Positions 40,240 to 48,160 of a stretch of DNA of 64,000 nt are shown here, piece after piece. Numbering within the stretch: position 1 is the stretch's first letter; every line of letters starts with the position of its first letter. The translations under genes and the position numbers were made by a program. The stretch is from contig NZ_LT838272.1 of assembly GCF_900176005.1 (NCBI RefSeq), positions 124,001-188,000 of the forward strand, read 5' to 3'. Under the pieces are notes generated by a model. The model ran no database searches, was not told the origin of the DNA, and saw nothing but the letters and a program-made list of their open reading frames with translations. This DNA is from Thermanaeromonas toyohensis ToBE (lineage in GTDB: Bacteria; Bacillota; DSM-521; Neomoorellales; Neomoorellaceae).

Positions 40240-43200
40240 ATTTCGAGAAAAGCTAGTAGGGCAAGCTTCGTTTTGATTTTTCTTTTTCTCTTTACCCCCC
40301 TTATTTCTTGGGTTAAATTTTATGTAAACTCTTTTCCCCCCTCTTTCTTAAGCGATCGCGCAGCACACGTTATAGGAGCCGAGGCTTTGAGGGCACCAGG
40401 GCTGGTTGTGCCAGGAGGTTTAAAGGGCCAAGGGGAAGTGGTAGGGCTTGCTGATAGCGGGCTGGATACCGGGAAGTTAAATGATCTTCATCCGGATTTT
40501 CAGGGCCAACCTGGCCGCCTGCCTAAAATCCTTATGCTTAAAAGCTGGGCAGGTCGAAGTATACCCGATGATCCCTTGGGCCATGGTACCCACCTAGCCG
40601 GGATAATAGCAGGTACAGGTTTAGCTTCGGGAGGTAAATACATAGGGATAGCCCCGGAGGCCAGCCTCTACTTTCAGGCCCTCCTAAATGAGGAGGGAGA
40701 AATTTCCCTCCCCCTAGATCTAGGGGATCTCTTCCGGCCGGCTTATGCTGCTGGTGTGCGGATACATGTGGACGGCTGGGGAGGCGGCCCCAACAAATAT
40801 AGCGATACTACCCGGCAGGTGGACTCTTTCGTCCGCAGCCACCCCGATTTCCTCCCTATTTTTGGCGCTGGCAACAGTGGCCCAGTGCAGGGAAGCCTTA
40901 CCTCCGAGGCCAATAGCAAAAATGCCCTGGTAGTGGGGGCGAGCCAATCCGTAAGGCCAGCTCTAAGCCCTGATGCCCAGGATGCTTTAAAACAAGCCCC
41001 CTTTTCTAGCCGGGGCCCTACAGGTGATGGCCGGATAAAACCTGAGCTTCTAGCGCCTGGCGCAGGTATTGTGGCCCCGCGCTCCCGGTTAGTTCCCTCT
41101 AATTTTCCGGCTAACCCCAGCTACCGTCTAGAAAGCGGTACGAGCCAGGCGGCGGCTGTTGCTGGAGGAGCGGCTGTACTTTTACGCCAATACCTTAGAA
41201 CAGAATACGGGCTAAGTAATCCTTCGGCCGCCCTCCTTAAAGCCGCCCTTATTAACGGCGCCCGGGGAGGTTTTTCTTTTTCGGAGGGGAGCGAGACCTT
41301 CGGTATCTTAGACCTGGCCGGAACTATCCTTTCCCTGGAAGAAAAACTTATGCGCTTAATAGACGAGACGTGGGGTTTGGCGTCGGGAGAGACAGCTAGC
41401 TACGAGTGGGAGGTAAAGGATACGCGTTTTCCCCTCAAAGTTACCCTGGCCTGGACCGACCCCCCTGCCCTGAGCGGAGCTAGCCCCGCCCTGGTAAACG
41501 ATCTAGACCTGGTAGTTTTAGGGCCGGATGGTACAGAATACCGGGGCAACGATTTCTCGGGTAAGGGGATTAAAGATAATCTCAACAATGTGGAACAAGT
41601 TTACATAAAAAACCCCCTTCCTGGCCGCTACCTTATCCAAGTAAAGGCTTCACAAATTAAGGAGCCGGCTGTTACCGGGAGCCCTTCCCCCCGGCAGGAC
41701 TTCGCTTTAAGCTTTGGCCAGGTGCTTTATCACGCTATAGTTACTGATGTTGAGGCTGGGGGCCGTTTAAGGATGGCTGGCGGTGAGATTATACCCTTTC
41801 CCCCTGGGGGGGTTAAAAACGTGGTGAACGGGTATATCTCATCTTCTAGTCCAGAAAGTATCCTTCCTGGCTCTGACCTTTATTTAGGCCCCAGCACAGC
41901 CTATGTAGTCGGGGCCACCTGGCAGGCTGGTGGTATTCAAGTACTTGCTACCCCTGGCGGTGAGATGGTTGTGGAGATAAGCCGGGAGGCCCGGGAAGGG
42001 GGCTTTTACCTAAACCCCCTGGCTAAAGAGGCCTTTTTCTTAAACGGCCGCCCAGCTAATCCACAAGATATACCAGCGGGTGCAGAGGTTACAGCCAACC
42101 TTAACCCCTCCACCCTCACCCTGTGGCGCGTTCTGGCCAGGGTTGTGGAACGGGAAGGATTTGTGGCCAAGATAGATAAGGAAGAGAGGAAAATTTGGCT
42201 TTGGGGAGAAGATAAACCCTACACAGTTGCTCCTCGCGCAGGCGTCTCCTTTGGCGACCGTCTAGTAGCTGTGGACCGGTCTGATCTCCCCTGGGGGGCG
42301 CCGGATAAGGGGGAGCTGGAAGGCATCCTTCCTGGTATGGCCGTACGCTTAAGTATTTCCCCTTGGACGGGTGAAGTATTATATCTTGAAGTCAAAAGAG
42401 AGATGGCCCTCGGCAGATTAACCAGCGTGGATGCTGTTTCTGGCCGGCTAAGCTTAGAGGGAGGGGTTACTTTAGAGCTTTTCCCTGGAGCCCCAGTCTT
42501 TCGCGACGGCCGGGAAACGAACCTTAGTGGCCTAAAAATAGGAGACTGGGTGCAGGCTTTGACCTTGCCGGGAGAATATAAGGTTATTTCCCTTAAAGCC
42601 TACAGCCAGGTGCTTTATGGTCGCTTACTTTACATAAGCCGGGAAAAAAGCCTTCTTTACCTGGTGGATAGTTTTAACCGCTTCCATGTCTTAAGCTTAA
42701 ATCCTACTGCGGAAGTTTACCGCTGGGGCCTTGAAGCTGGCCGGGAAGCCCTGGCGGCTGGTGACTGGGTGCGGGTAATTTTGGCCCCTGGAAAGGAAGA
42801 AATTTTGCGGGTGGACATAGCCCTGCCGGTAGAGGAAAAGGAAGCGGTACTTGCGGGCTGGGATGAAGACCGGGAAGCCCTTAAATTAGCAGACGATACC
42901 GTCTACCCCGTGTCCCGCGCCACCCTCGTTACTTTAGGCGGCTACCGGGTACCCGCCCGCGATCTCCCGCCAGGGCTTAAAGCCCGGATAGTATATGTCC
43001 CTTCGTCAGAAGGCTTTCTTCTTGCCCAAGTTATAGCGGAAGTGCCGCCAGGCCGTCCGGCCCCGGAGCTAAAGGTTTCTGCTTTTTCCCGGGGAGGGAA
43101 ATACTATCTTACCGGCTGGACCAGTGCTGACCGGCTCTATCTTTATCGCGAAGATGGAAGCTATCAATTGGTAAACCTTTTACCTGGTGGAAGCTTTTCT

Positions 43201-43872
43201 TTAGAAGCACAAAGCTTAGAAGATAAGAGCTGGCTTTTAGTAGCCTTAGACCAGCGGGCAGGGGCTATAACGGCTCAGAAGGTGGAGCTAGGAGGAGAAG
43301 TAAGCCTTCCCTTCTGGGATACTTACGGCCACTGGGCCGCCCAGGATATAAAAGAGCTTTCCCGGCAGGGGCTCCTGGCTGGCTATGAAGACGGGTCTTT
43401 CCGGCCGGATAAACCTGTAACGAGGGTAGAGTTTATAGTATTCCTTGATCGCCTAGCGGGGATGAAAGAAACGGGCCCCAAGGAAGCTTGGAAGGGCCTC
43501 CCTGCAGAGCTTCCCTTTACAGATGCCCAGGAAATTCCTCTTTGGGCTAAAGAAGCGGTAGTTAGAGTCTACGTCCGGGGATGGCTTAAAGGTTTTGATG
43601 ATGGTACTTTGCGGCCTTTGTCTTTCCTTACCCGGGCGGAAGCTGCTGCTTTTCTTATACGGTATATGGGAAGCCATGCTCCCTCCCCCGCTACTTTCCT
43701 GCCTTTCCGGGATGGGGACGAGGTCCCCCTCTGGGCCAAGGATACAGTGGCCAGAGCTTATGCGGCAGGTCTTTTGCGCGGGGTAACTCCCGATACCCTA
43801 GCTCCCCTTTCTCCCCTTACTCGCGCCCAGGCCGCTACCTGTTTAAAGCGTCTTTTAGATGCACTTCCTTAA
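40240..43872 (+). CDS. Large SLH-anchored subtilisin-like serine protease
   Basis: The mature chain begins with an S8 peptidase domain: triad Asp72 (GLADSGLD), His115 (GHGTHLAG), Ser302 (GTSQAAA), and the FGAGNSG oxyanion Asn. A proprotein-convertase-P-like beta domain follows (about 365-490; ASYEWEVKDTRFPLKVTLAW), then a long beta-rich region of repeated small domains (about 500-1020). Three C-terminal SLH repeats (about 1030-1210; GHWAAQDIKELSRQG, YEDGSFRPDKPVTR) anchor it to wall polymer. TTG 40273 would give a hydrophobic start without positive charge. ATT 40240 behind GGGAGG gives SRKASR before the hydrophobic core, a normal signal peptide, 1210 residues. Function could be surface protein processing or peptide scavenging. 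Confidence 0.88.
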   Translation: MSRKASRASFVLIFLFLFTPLISWVKFYVNSFPPSFLSDRAAHVIGAEALRAPGLVVPGGLKGQGEVVGLADSGLDTGKLNDLHPDFQGQPGRLPKILMLKSWAGRSIPDDPLGHGTHLAGIIAGTGLASGGKYIGIAPEASLYFQALLNEEGEISLPLDLGDLFRPAYAAGVRIHVDGWGGGPNKYSDTTRQVDSFVRSHPDFLPIFGAGNSGPVQGSLTSEANSKNALVVGASQSVRPALSPDAQDALKQAPFSSRGPTGDGRIKPELLAPGAGIVAPRSRLVPSNFPANPSYRLESGTSQAAAVAGGAAVLLRQYLRTEYGLSNPSAALLKAALINGARGGFSFSEGSETFGILDLAGTILSLEEKLMRLIDETWGLASGETASYEWEVKDTRFPLKVTLAWTDPPALSGASPALVNDLDLVVLGPDGTEYRGNDFSGKGIKDNLNNVEQVYIKNPLPGRYLIQVKASQIKEPAVTGSPSPRQDFALSFGQVLYHAIVTDVEAGGRLRMAGGEIIPFPPGGVKNVVNGYISSSSPESILPGSDLYLGPSTAYVVGATWQAGGIQVLATPGGEMVVEISREAREGGFYLNPLAKEAFFLNGRPANPQDIPAGAEVTANLNPSTLTLWRVLARVVEREGFVAKIDKEERKIWLWGEDKPYTVAPRAGVSFGDRLVAVDRSDLPWGAPDKGELEGILPGMAVRLSISPWTGEVLYLEVKREMALGRLTSVDAVSGRLSLEGGVTLELFPGAPVFRDGRETNLSGLKIGDWVQALTLPGEYKVISLKAYSQVLYGRLLYISREKSLLYLVDSFNRFHVLSLNPTAEVYRWGLEAGREALAAGDWVRVILAPGKEEILRVDIALPVEEKEAVLAGWDEDREALKLADDTVYPVSRATLVTLGGYRVPARDLPPGLKARIVYVPSSEGFLLAQVIAEVPPGRPAPELKVSAFSRGGKYYLTGWTSADRLYLYREDGSYQLVNLLPGGSFSLEAQSLEDKSWLLVALDQRAGAITAQKVELGGEVSLPFWDTYGHWAAQDIKELSRQGLLAGYEDGSFRPDKPVTRVEFIVFLDRLAGMKETGPKEAWKGLPAELPFTDAQEIPLWAKEAVVRVYVRGWLKGFDDGTLRPLSFLTRAEAAAFLIRYMGSHAPSPATFLPFRDGDEVPLWAKDTVARAYAAGLLRGVTPDTLAPLSPLTRAQAATCLKRLLDALP

Positions 43873-43902
43873 AGAACCCACTCCCTTTATTTCTTCCTTT
43901 AC

Positions 43903-43932
43903 TTGTTTTAACTAAATCTTGTAGCGTATAAT
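43903..43932 (+). promoter_or_regulatory. Possible sigma-A promoter before the nucleotidyltransferase pair
   Basis: TTGTTT (43903-43908), 18 bases, TATAAT (43927-43932). It is the only good -10 in the gap before the NTase/HEPN genes. Confidence 0.4.
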
Positions 43933-44041
43933 TAAGGAAGACATTGAGGCGGCGCTAAGGTTCGCCGGTTCTTTTGTTAACTACGGGGAGCAAGAATGGC
44001 CCCGGAAAACCCTATTTAAGGTGCGAAAGGTAAGGGGATAA
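43931..44041 (+). pseudogene. Possible remnant of a DUF433-type antitoxin
   Basis: A start-less frame reads IKEDIEAALRFAGSFVNYGE and runs to TAA at 44039-44041. The segment EDIEAALRFA resembles the C-terminal end of DUF433 antitoxin-like proteins. It is short, preceded by a stop, and cannot be expressed alone. It would fit a stretch rich in toxin-antitoxin debris. Low certainty. Confidence 0.3.
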
Positions 44042-44045
44042 CAAA

Positions 44046-44357
44046 ATGCAAGATATTTTAGAACTTATTCTAGAGAGGATCCGTGAGGTGGCCGACCCTG
44101 ACAAAATCATTCTTTTTGGTTCCCGCAGCCGGGGCGACCAGGATCCCCATAGCGATTACGATCTTTTAGTGCTAAAAAGCGGGGTGAGCAACCGTCGGGC
44201 CCTGGCTCAGAAGATATATAAGAGCCTGGCTGGGATACCGGTTTCAGTTGACATAATAGTGGAGACGCCGGAAAGGGTGGAAACATATCGAGAGGCGTCC
44301 GGGTTTGTTTACCGGGAAGCCTTAAAGGGGATAGTGGTTTATGAGAAAAGGGAATAA
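44046..44357 (+). CDS. MNT-type nucleotidyltransferase (antitoxin-like)
   Basis: The 103-residue minimal nucleotidyltransferase has the GSRSRGDQDPHSDYDLLVL motif with both metal aspartates and a third acidic residue at VDIIV. In MNT/HEPN modules the MNT protein neutralises the HEPN ribonuclease, in some cases by adding AMP residues. Its stop overlaps the HEPN start by 17 bases, so translation is coupled. SD AGGTAAGGGG precedes the ATG. Confidence 0.88.
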   Translation: MQDILELILERIREVADPDKIILFGSRSRGDQDPHSDYDLLVLKSGVSNRRALAQKIYKSLAGIPVSVDIIVETPERVETYREASGFVYREALKGIVVYEKRE

Positions 44358-44766
44358 AGATAGGGCCTGGGAAGTGTGGTTACAGAGGGCTAAAAGCAAC
44401 CTAGCCCGGGCCAAGCAGGGCCGCCAGTCCGAAGATATACTTTTTGAAGATCTCTGCTTTGATGCCCAGCAGGCGGCGGAAAAGGCCCTAAAAGCCCTGC
44501 TTCTCTACCTTAACCTTGATTATCCCCGCACCCATTCCATCGGGCATCTTTTAAGCTTAATAGAGCGGCGGGGAAAAATTCCTATACCACAAGAGGTAAG
44601 GGAAGCAGTAACCCTGACAGATTATGCTGTCACCACCCGCTACCCCGGCGACTGGGACCCGGTGGATGAGGAGGAATACCAAGAGGCTGTGCGCCTGGCT
44701 GAAACCACTTATAACTGGGTTTTGGAGGAAATTGGAAAGCAGGGATACCGCCCTCGGTTGACATAA
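44341..44766 (+). CDS. HEPN-domain protein (toxin-like partner)
   Basis: The 141-residue helical HEPN protein has WLQRAKSNLARAK, CFDAQQAAEKALKALL, RTHSIGHLL and TTRYPGDWDP, the family core. HEPN proteins of this type pair with MNT nucleotidyltransferases and often act as RNases. The ATG lies within the end of the NTase gene. The last nine codons (KQGYRPRLT) read out of frame through sequence related to the NTase gene, so the original C-terminus seems replaced. Confidence 0.85.
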   Translation: MRKGNKDRAWEVWLQRAKSNLARAKQGRQSEDILFEDLCFDAQQAAEKALKALLLYLNLDYPRTHSIGHLLSLIERRGKIPIPQEVREAVTLTDYAVTTRYPGDWDPVDEEEYQEAVRLAETTYNWVLEEIGKQGYRPRLT

Positions 44767-44838
44767 TAGTGAAAGTTGAAGGGATAGGAACATACCGGGA
44801 GGGGAGTTGAAGCGGAGTGAAAGCAGAGCCTTAAAGGC
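44739..44838 (+). pseudogene. Fragment of a second MNT nucleotidyltransferase gene
   Basis: From 44739 one frame reads AGIPPSVDIIVKVEGIGTYREGS then TGA (44808-44810). This matches AGIPVSVDIIVETPERVETYREAS of the intact gene at 44046, and DNA similarity continues to about 44838 (GCCTTAAAGG shared). It overlaps the end of the HEPN gene in another frame. Probably left by recombination between MNT paralogues. Confidence 0.7.
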
Positions 44839-44942
44839 CTTCCTGAATATCATTGATAGGAGCTAGCTTTTAGGATAAAATGGGGGTGAGAGGGTTGGGT
44901 TTGGAGGAATTATCGCCTCCCTGTTGCGGCGTTGATGCGTGT

Positions 44943-45161
44943 ATGATAGATCCTAAGCCTCGTCCGAATCACAGGATTTATATAGAGGTTTTAAGGGAGA
45001 TGACCCCAGAGCAGCGGTTGGCCAAAGCCTTTGAGCTATCCGCCTTAGGCAAAGAACTTTTTTTGCATGGATTACGAGAAAGGTATCCAGATCTTTCGGA
45101 AGAAGAAATAAGAAAAATATACCTGGAGCGCATTAGTAAATGTCACAACAGAAATTATTAG
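44943..45161 (+). CDS. Small protein associated with nucleotidyltransferase genes
   Basis: The 72-residue product (EVLREMTPEQRLAKAFELS, RERYPDLSEEEIRKIYLERI) belongs to a family of short helical proteins, ending CHNRNY, commonly encoded just before AbiEii-like nucleotidyltransferases. Its function is unknown; it may be part of a toxin-antitoxin pair. ATG 44943 gives the usual N-terminus; an ATG at 44880 would add 21 residues and has only AGGA before it. It overlaps the next gene by 22 bases. Confidence 0.7.
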   Translation: MIDPKPRPNHRIYIEVLREMTPEQRLAKAFELSALGKELFLHGLRERYPDLSEEEIRKIYLERISKCHNRNY

Positions 45162-45706
45162 AGAAGGTTATTTGTGCTCTAGAAAACGCAGGTATCCAAT
45201 ATATGTTAACTGGTTCCCTCGTTTCAAGCCTTCAGGGAGAACCCAGATTAACCCATGATATTGACATAGTTATCTCCCTTCCCAAGGACGCTGTAAACAA
45301 ACTATTGGCCGCATTTTCTCCCCCAGATTATTATCTTAGCAAGGAAAGTATTTTAGCTGCTATTGATGAAAAAAGCATGTTTAACTTACTCGATGTAAGG
45401 GAAGGGGATAAAATAGATTTCTGGATATTGACAGATGAACCCTTTGATAAATCTCGCTTTTCTCGCCGGATAGTTACAACGTTTATGGGGCTTAGGATGT
45501 ATGTCTCTGCTCCTGAAGATACAATACTTGCCAAATTAAGGTGGGCCAAGTTGGCAGGAGGAAGTGAAAAGCAACTCACTGATGCCTTGCGGGTATATGA
45601 AGTCCAATTTGGAAAGTTGGATATGGAGTACATGGAGTACTGGGCGAAACAGTTAAACGTGGGAGATTTGCTAGGGGAGATCAAAAGAAAAAGTTGCATA
45701 AAATAA
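45140..45706 (+). CDS. AbiEii-like/DUF6036-type nucleotidyltransferase
   Basis: The 188-residue protein has the nucleotidyltransferase core: YMLTGSLVSSLQGEPRLTHDIDIVI with the two metal aspartates, GDKIDFWILTD with the third, and APEDTILAKLRWAKLAG typical of AbiEii/toxin-like NTases. Such proteins act on nucleotides or tRNA as toxins, or serve as their partners. It overlaps the small gene before it. Base composition is more AT-rich than the neighbouring core genes, which fits horizontal origin. Confidence 0.82.
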   Translation: MSQQKLLEKVICALENAGIQYMLTGSLVSSLQGEPRLTHDIDIVISLPKDAVNKLLAAFSPPDYYLSKESILAAIDEKSMFNLLDVREGDKIDFWILTDEPFDKSRFSRRIVTTFMGLRMYVSAPEDTILAKLRWAKLAGGSEKQLTDALRVYEVQFGKLDMEYMEYWAKQLNVGDLLGEIKRKSCIK

Positions 45707-45752
45707 GGCCCTCTAATCTTTTTTAAGTAGACTACAGGGCCTTAACTTTTTT
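45704..45752. terminator. Bidirectional terminator between the NTase and anti-sigma genes
   Basis: TAAGGCCCT / AGGGCCTTA, 23-base loop, followed by ACTTTTTT on the plus strand. Overlaps the stop of the NTase gene; the anti-sigma gene ends just beyond on the other strand. Confidence 0.75.
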
Positions 45753-45768
45753 GCCTCTTTTGGCTCTT

Positions 45769-46908
45769 TTACTTTTTCTCCAGCCAGAGCATTATTACCT
45801 GCTCGCCTGCTTCCTTATCTAATATGCTAAGCTGCTTTTCCAGGAATTCGGCTTGGCTGATAAGCTCTTCCCGCTCTTTTTCTGTGGAAGCTGCATTGGC
45901 TTTGGCTACCGCTTCACGGTACTGCTCTAAAGTGGCGCTAAAACGGGCAGTAATATCCTCGCTTTCTTCGCGCTTATCTAACAAGGTGCCAAGTTTTGAA
46001 AGACTTTCTACTAAGCTGGAAGCTTTTTGCGGTGTTACGGTGAACCTTATGCCTGCTCGTACACTATTTCCTGTATTCTGCACCGCGACAATCTCGAAGG
46101 CAGCTCCCACCCCCGTCCCTGCCTTAAGGGCCGCGGCCAGTGCCTTTTCCATATCGTCTGCTGCCACTTTAAGGAAGGTACTATTTATCTTGCGCTCTTT
46201 ATTTAAGAAGGTGACCGGTAAAAGATTCTGGCCTTGAGCTACTGCCTGGGGCTCAGGAGGAGTACCCTGCCTTGACGGGCCAGGCTTTAGACCAGGAGAA
46301 GAACTTCTCTCTTCCGGCCCAGGAACACTCTCTCTTCCCTTATCCTCCCCCAGAGAGAACTTTTCCCTATTTTCTTTGGGTAGGGACTGCGCTTTTTCCC
46401 CGGGCGCTTTGTAATCCTGGTCACCTTTGGAATCTACCACGCCAGATGGTGTGGTATTTCCTTCTTGCTCCTTAAAGGATATCCCGCTGTTAAGATCCGG
46501 TTTTGGGCCGCTCGCTTCCGACTCTACTTGCCCTACCTGGGGCAGGGGGTTTAAGGCTGCCAGTATCTTGGCGGGAACCCAGCCCCGGGCTGCGTAAGCT
46601 AGGGAGCTCCCTGCTAGGGTTAGGGCCACGCCTGCAGCAGCGACCCATCTCTTCCACCCAGAGAGATAAGGACGGTGGCCTTCTATTTCCTTAAGCCGTG
46701 CCATTACCCCTGCCACCAGCCCAGCTGGAGCTAGAGGAGTGAAGCCTGGGAGGGAACGCAAAGCCTCTAGAAGGGTTTTAAGCCCAGTAAGCTCCTCATA
46801 GCAGGCAGGACATAAGCCTACATGGGCTAAAACTTCAGCCTCTTCTTTAGGGCTTAAGTAATTATCAAGATGTAGGGAGAAAAGCCTCCTTGCTTCCTGG
46901 CAGTTCAT
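45769..46908 (-). CDS. Zinc-finger anti-sigma factor fused to an extracytoplasmic DUF4349-like domain
   Basis: The 379-residue protein begins with a ZAS anti-sigma domain (MNCQEARRLFSLHLD, HVGLCPACYEEL: HxxxCxxC). One membrane segment follows (about 88-107), then a low-complexity linker (about 120-225) and a C-terminal domain (about 232-379). That domain has STFLKVAADDMEKAL, EDITARFSATLEQYREAV and a coiled coil, resembling DUF4349. It should hold the ECF sigma factor at the membrane until an envelope signal triggers release, typically by regulated proteolysis. It lies downstream of the sigma gene in the same operon. Confidence 0.85.
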   Translation of the reverse strand: MNCQEARRLFSLHLDNYLSPKEEAEVLAHVGLCPACYEELTGLKTLLEALRSLPGFTPLAPAGLVAGVMARLKEIEGHRPYLSGWKRWVAAAGVALTLAGSSLAYAARGWVPAKILAALNPLPQVGQVESEASGPKPDLNSGISFKEQEGNTTPSGVVDSKGDQDYKAPGEKAQSLPKENREKFSLGEDKGRESVPGPEERSSSPGLKPGPSRQGTPPEPQAVAQGQNLLPVTFLNKERKINSTFLKVAADDMEKALAAALKAGTGVGAAFEIVAVQNTGNSVRAGIRFTVTPQKASSLVESLSKLGTLLDKREESEDITARFSATLEQYREAVAKANAASTEKEREELISQAEFLEKQLSILDKEAGEQVIMLWLEKK

Positions 46909-47018
46909 TTTGTCGCACCAGCTTTACGTTAAGTCTACAGCGATTTTCTACCGTTTTCCCAGGCCCTCTCTACCTTAAAACCTTAAATTTATTACGTTAT
47001 TCTCTACTACATCTCTCT

Positions 47019-47654
47019 TTAAGGCCGGGTGTATCCCTCGCCCGGACTTCTTTTTACAGCGACCTTCCCCGCCTTACCCTCTTTTAGCTTTGAGGCTCCT
47101 TCCCCTTCCAGTTCAGCTACCTTCTCCTTCAGAGCCTGGCGGGCCCTGTTTAGCCTAGATTTAACTGTGCCCAGGGAACACCCCAAAACCTTGGCTATGT
47201 CCTCGTAGTTTAACCCCTGGAACTCCCTTAGCACCAGCACTGCGCGGTACTCGGGAGGTAGGTTTTCCAGGGCTTGTCGTATGTAACGCTGCTTTTCCTT
47301 TTCGGCCAGGACTTCCTGGGGGTCAGATCCTGTAGCTGCTAGATCCCGGCTGACCTCCCCCTCCTCCGTGAGGAGCGGTTCATCCAGGGAATAAGCTATA
47401 TTGTCTTTTTTATTTTTGCGCCGGGAATTAAGGTATACATTAACCGTTATACGGTGTAACCATGTGCCTAGATCAGCTTCAAACCGGAATTTCTCTAGGT
47501 TAAGGTAAGCTCGTACAAATACCTCCTGGGCCAAGTCCTGGGCGTCGGCGTGATTACCGGTTAGCTGGTAACTAAGAGCGTATACTTTATCCTGGTAAGC
47601 TATCACTATCTTTTCAAATTCTTTTTTCTTATCACCAAGGATCAAGCCCAACAC
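47019..47654 (-). CDS. ECF-family RNA polymerase sigma factor (SigW-like)
   Basis: The 211-residue protein has region 2 (about 12-80; FEKIVIAYQDKVYALSYQLTGN, AQDLAQEVFVRAY, TWLHRITVNVYLN) and region 4 (about 125-180; LENLPPEYRAVLVLREFQGLNYEDIAKVLGC, split by its HTH), plus a lysine-rich tail. It would direct transcription of an envelope-related regulon. GTG start. A promoter with GGGAACTTTT and GTCTAA lies 34 bases upstream on the same strand, identical in its elements to one before the divergent surface-protein gene. Confidence 0.93.
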   Translation of the reverse strand: MLGLILGDKKKEFEKIVIAYQDKVYALSYQLTGNHADAQDLAQEVFVRAYLNLEKFRFEADLGTWLHRITVNVYLNSRRKNKKDNIAYSLDEPLLTEEGEVSRDLAATGSDPQEVLAEKEKQRYIRQALENLPPEYRAVLVLREFQGLNYEDIAKVLGCSLGTVKSRLNRARQALKEKVAELEGEGASKLKEGKAGKVAVKRSPGEGYTRP

Positions 47655-47687
47655 CCCTGGAGGCCCGGAAAATCCCCGGACACTTAT

Positions 47688-47717
47688 TTAGACAAGAAAA
47701 CAGGCACAAAAGTTCCC
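47688..47717 (-). promoter_or_regulatory. ECF-type promoter of the sigma/anti-sigma operon
   Basis: On the minus strand GGGAACTTTT (47717-47708) and GTCTAA (47693-47688); 16 bases separate GAACTT and GTCTAA. This resembles known ECF promoters (-35 GAAC-type) and suggests autoregulation. Confidence 0.75.
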
Positions 47718-47846
47718 GAACCATGTACCTAAAAAGAAAAATATTTTGCATAAGTGTGCATCAAGCGGGCGTTGCATATTTTACATGGATATTCTATTGG
47801 TATGATAGCAAAAATCGCCACCTACCGATACTCCCTTTTTACACTA

Positions 47847-47872
47847 AGAGACCTCTATAAGAGACCTCTATG
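47847..47872 (+). repeat. Tandem 13-bp repeat
   Basis: TAAGAGACCTCTA occurs twice without gap (47847-47859, 47860-47872) in the gap between the sigma gene and the surface-protein gene. Role unknown. Confidence 0.6.
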
Positions 47873-47920
47873 TTAAGAAGCGATTTTTCCCTCCTTTAAC
47901 CTTAAAAAAATTTTTGGCCT

Positions 47921-47950
47921 GGGAACTTTTTAGCCCTTACCGGTGTCTAA
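47921..47950 (+). promoter_or_regulatory. ECF-type promoter of the S-layer-like gene
   Basis: GGGAACTTTT (47921-47930) and GTCTAA (47945-47950), again with 16 bases between GAACTT and GTCTAA. The elements are identical to the sigma operon promoter. Transcription would give a leader of about 200 bases. Confidence 0.75.
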
Positions 47951-48160
47951 TAAAATAGGTTCGCAAGGTAAAGGAAGCCAGCTCAAGTAGGGGGCTGGTA
48001 GAAAAGCTATTTCTTGCCTGGCTCTAACAGGCGGGAGACTGAAAAACCATAGAATAAGGAGGGAGGGCTCTGGTAAGATAGGTGCGCCAGGCCAAAAAGA
48101 GCAAGGATCACCTCTAAAATTAAGCGCTATAAAATACTTTGGAATTAGGAGGGGAAAGGT
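47951..48160 (+). promoter_or_regulatory. Long structured leader of the S-layer-like mRNA
   Basis: About 200 bases separate the ECF promoter from the TTG start. They contain hairpins such as CCAGC/GCTGG (around 47981-48000) and GCCTG/CAGGC (around 48017-48033). Long leaders that stabilise message are common for S-layer genes. No known riboswitch was recognised. Confidence 0.45.

Noticed and set aside
46272-46694. Plus-strand frames opposite the anti-sigma gene
   Set aside because: They are shadows of the proline-, serine- and glutamate-rich linker coding sequence.
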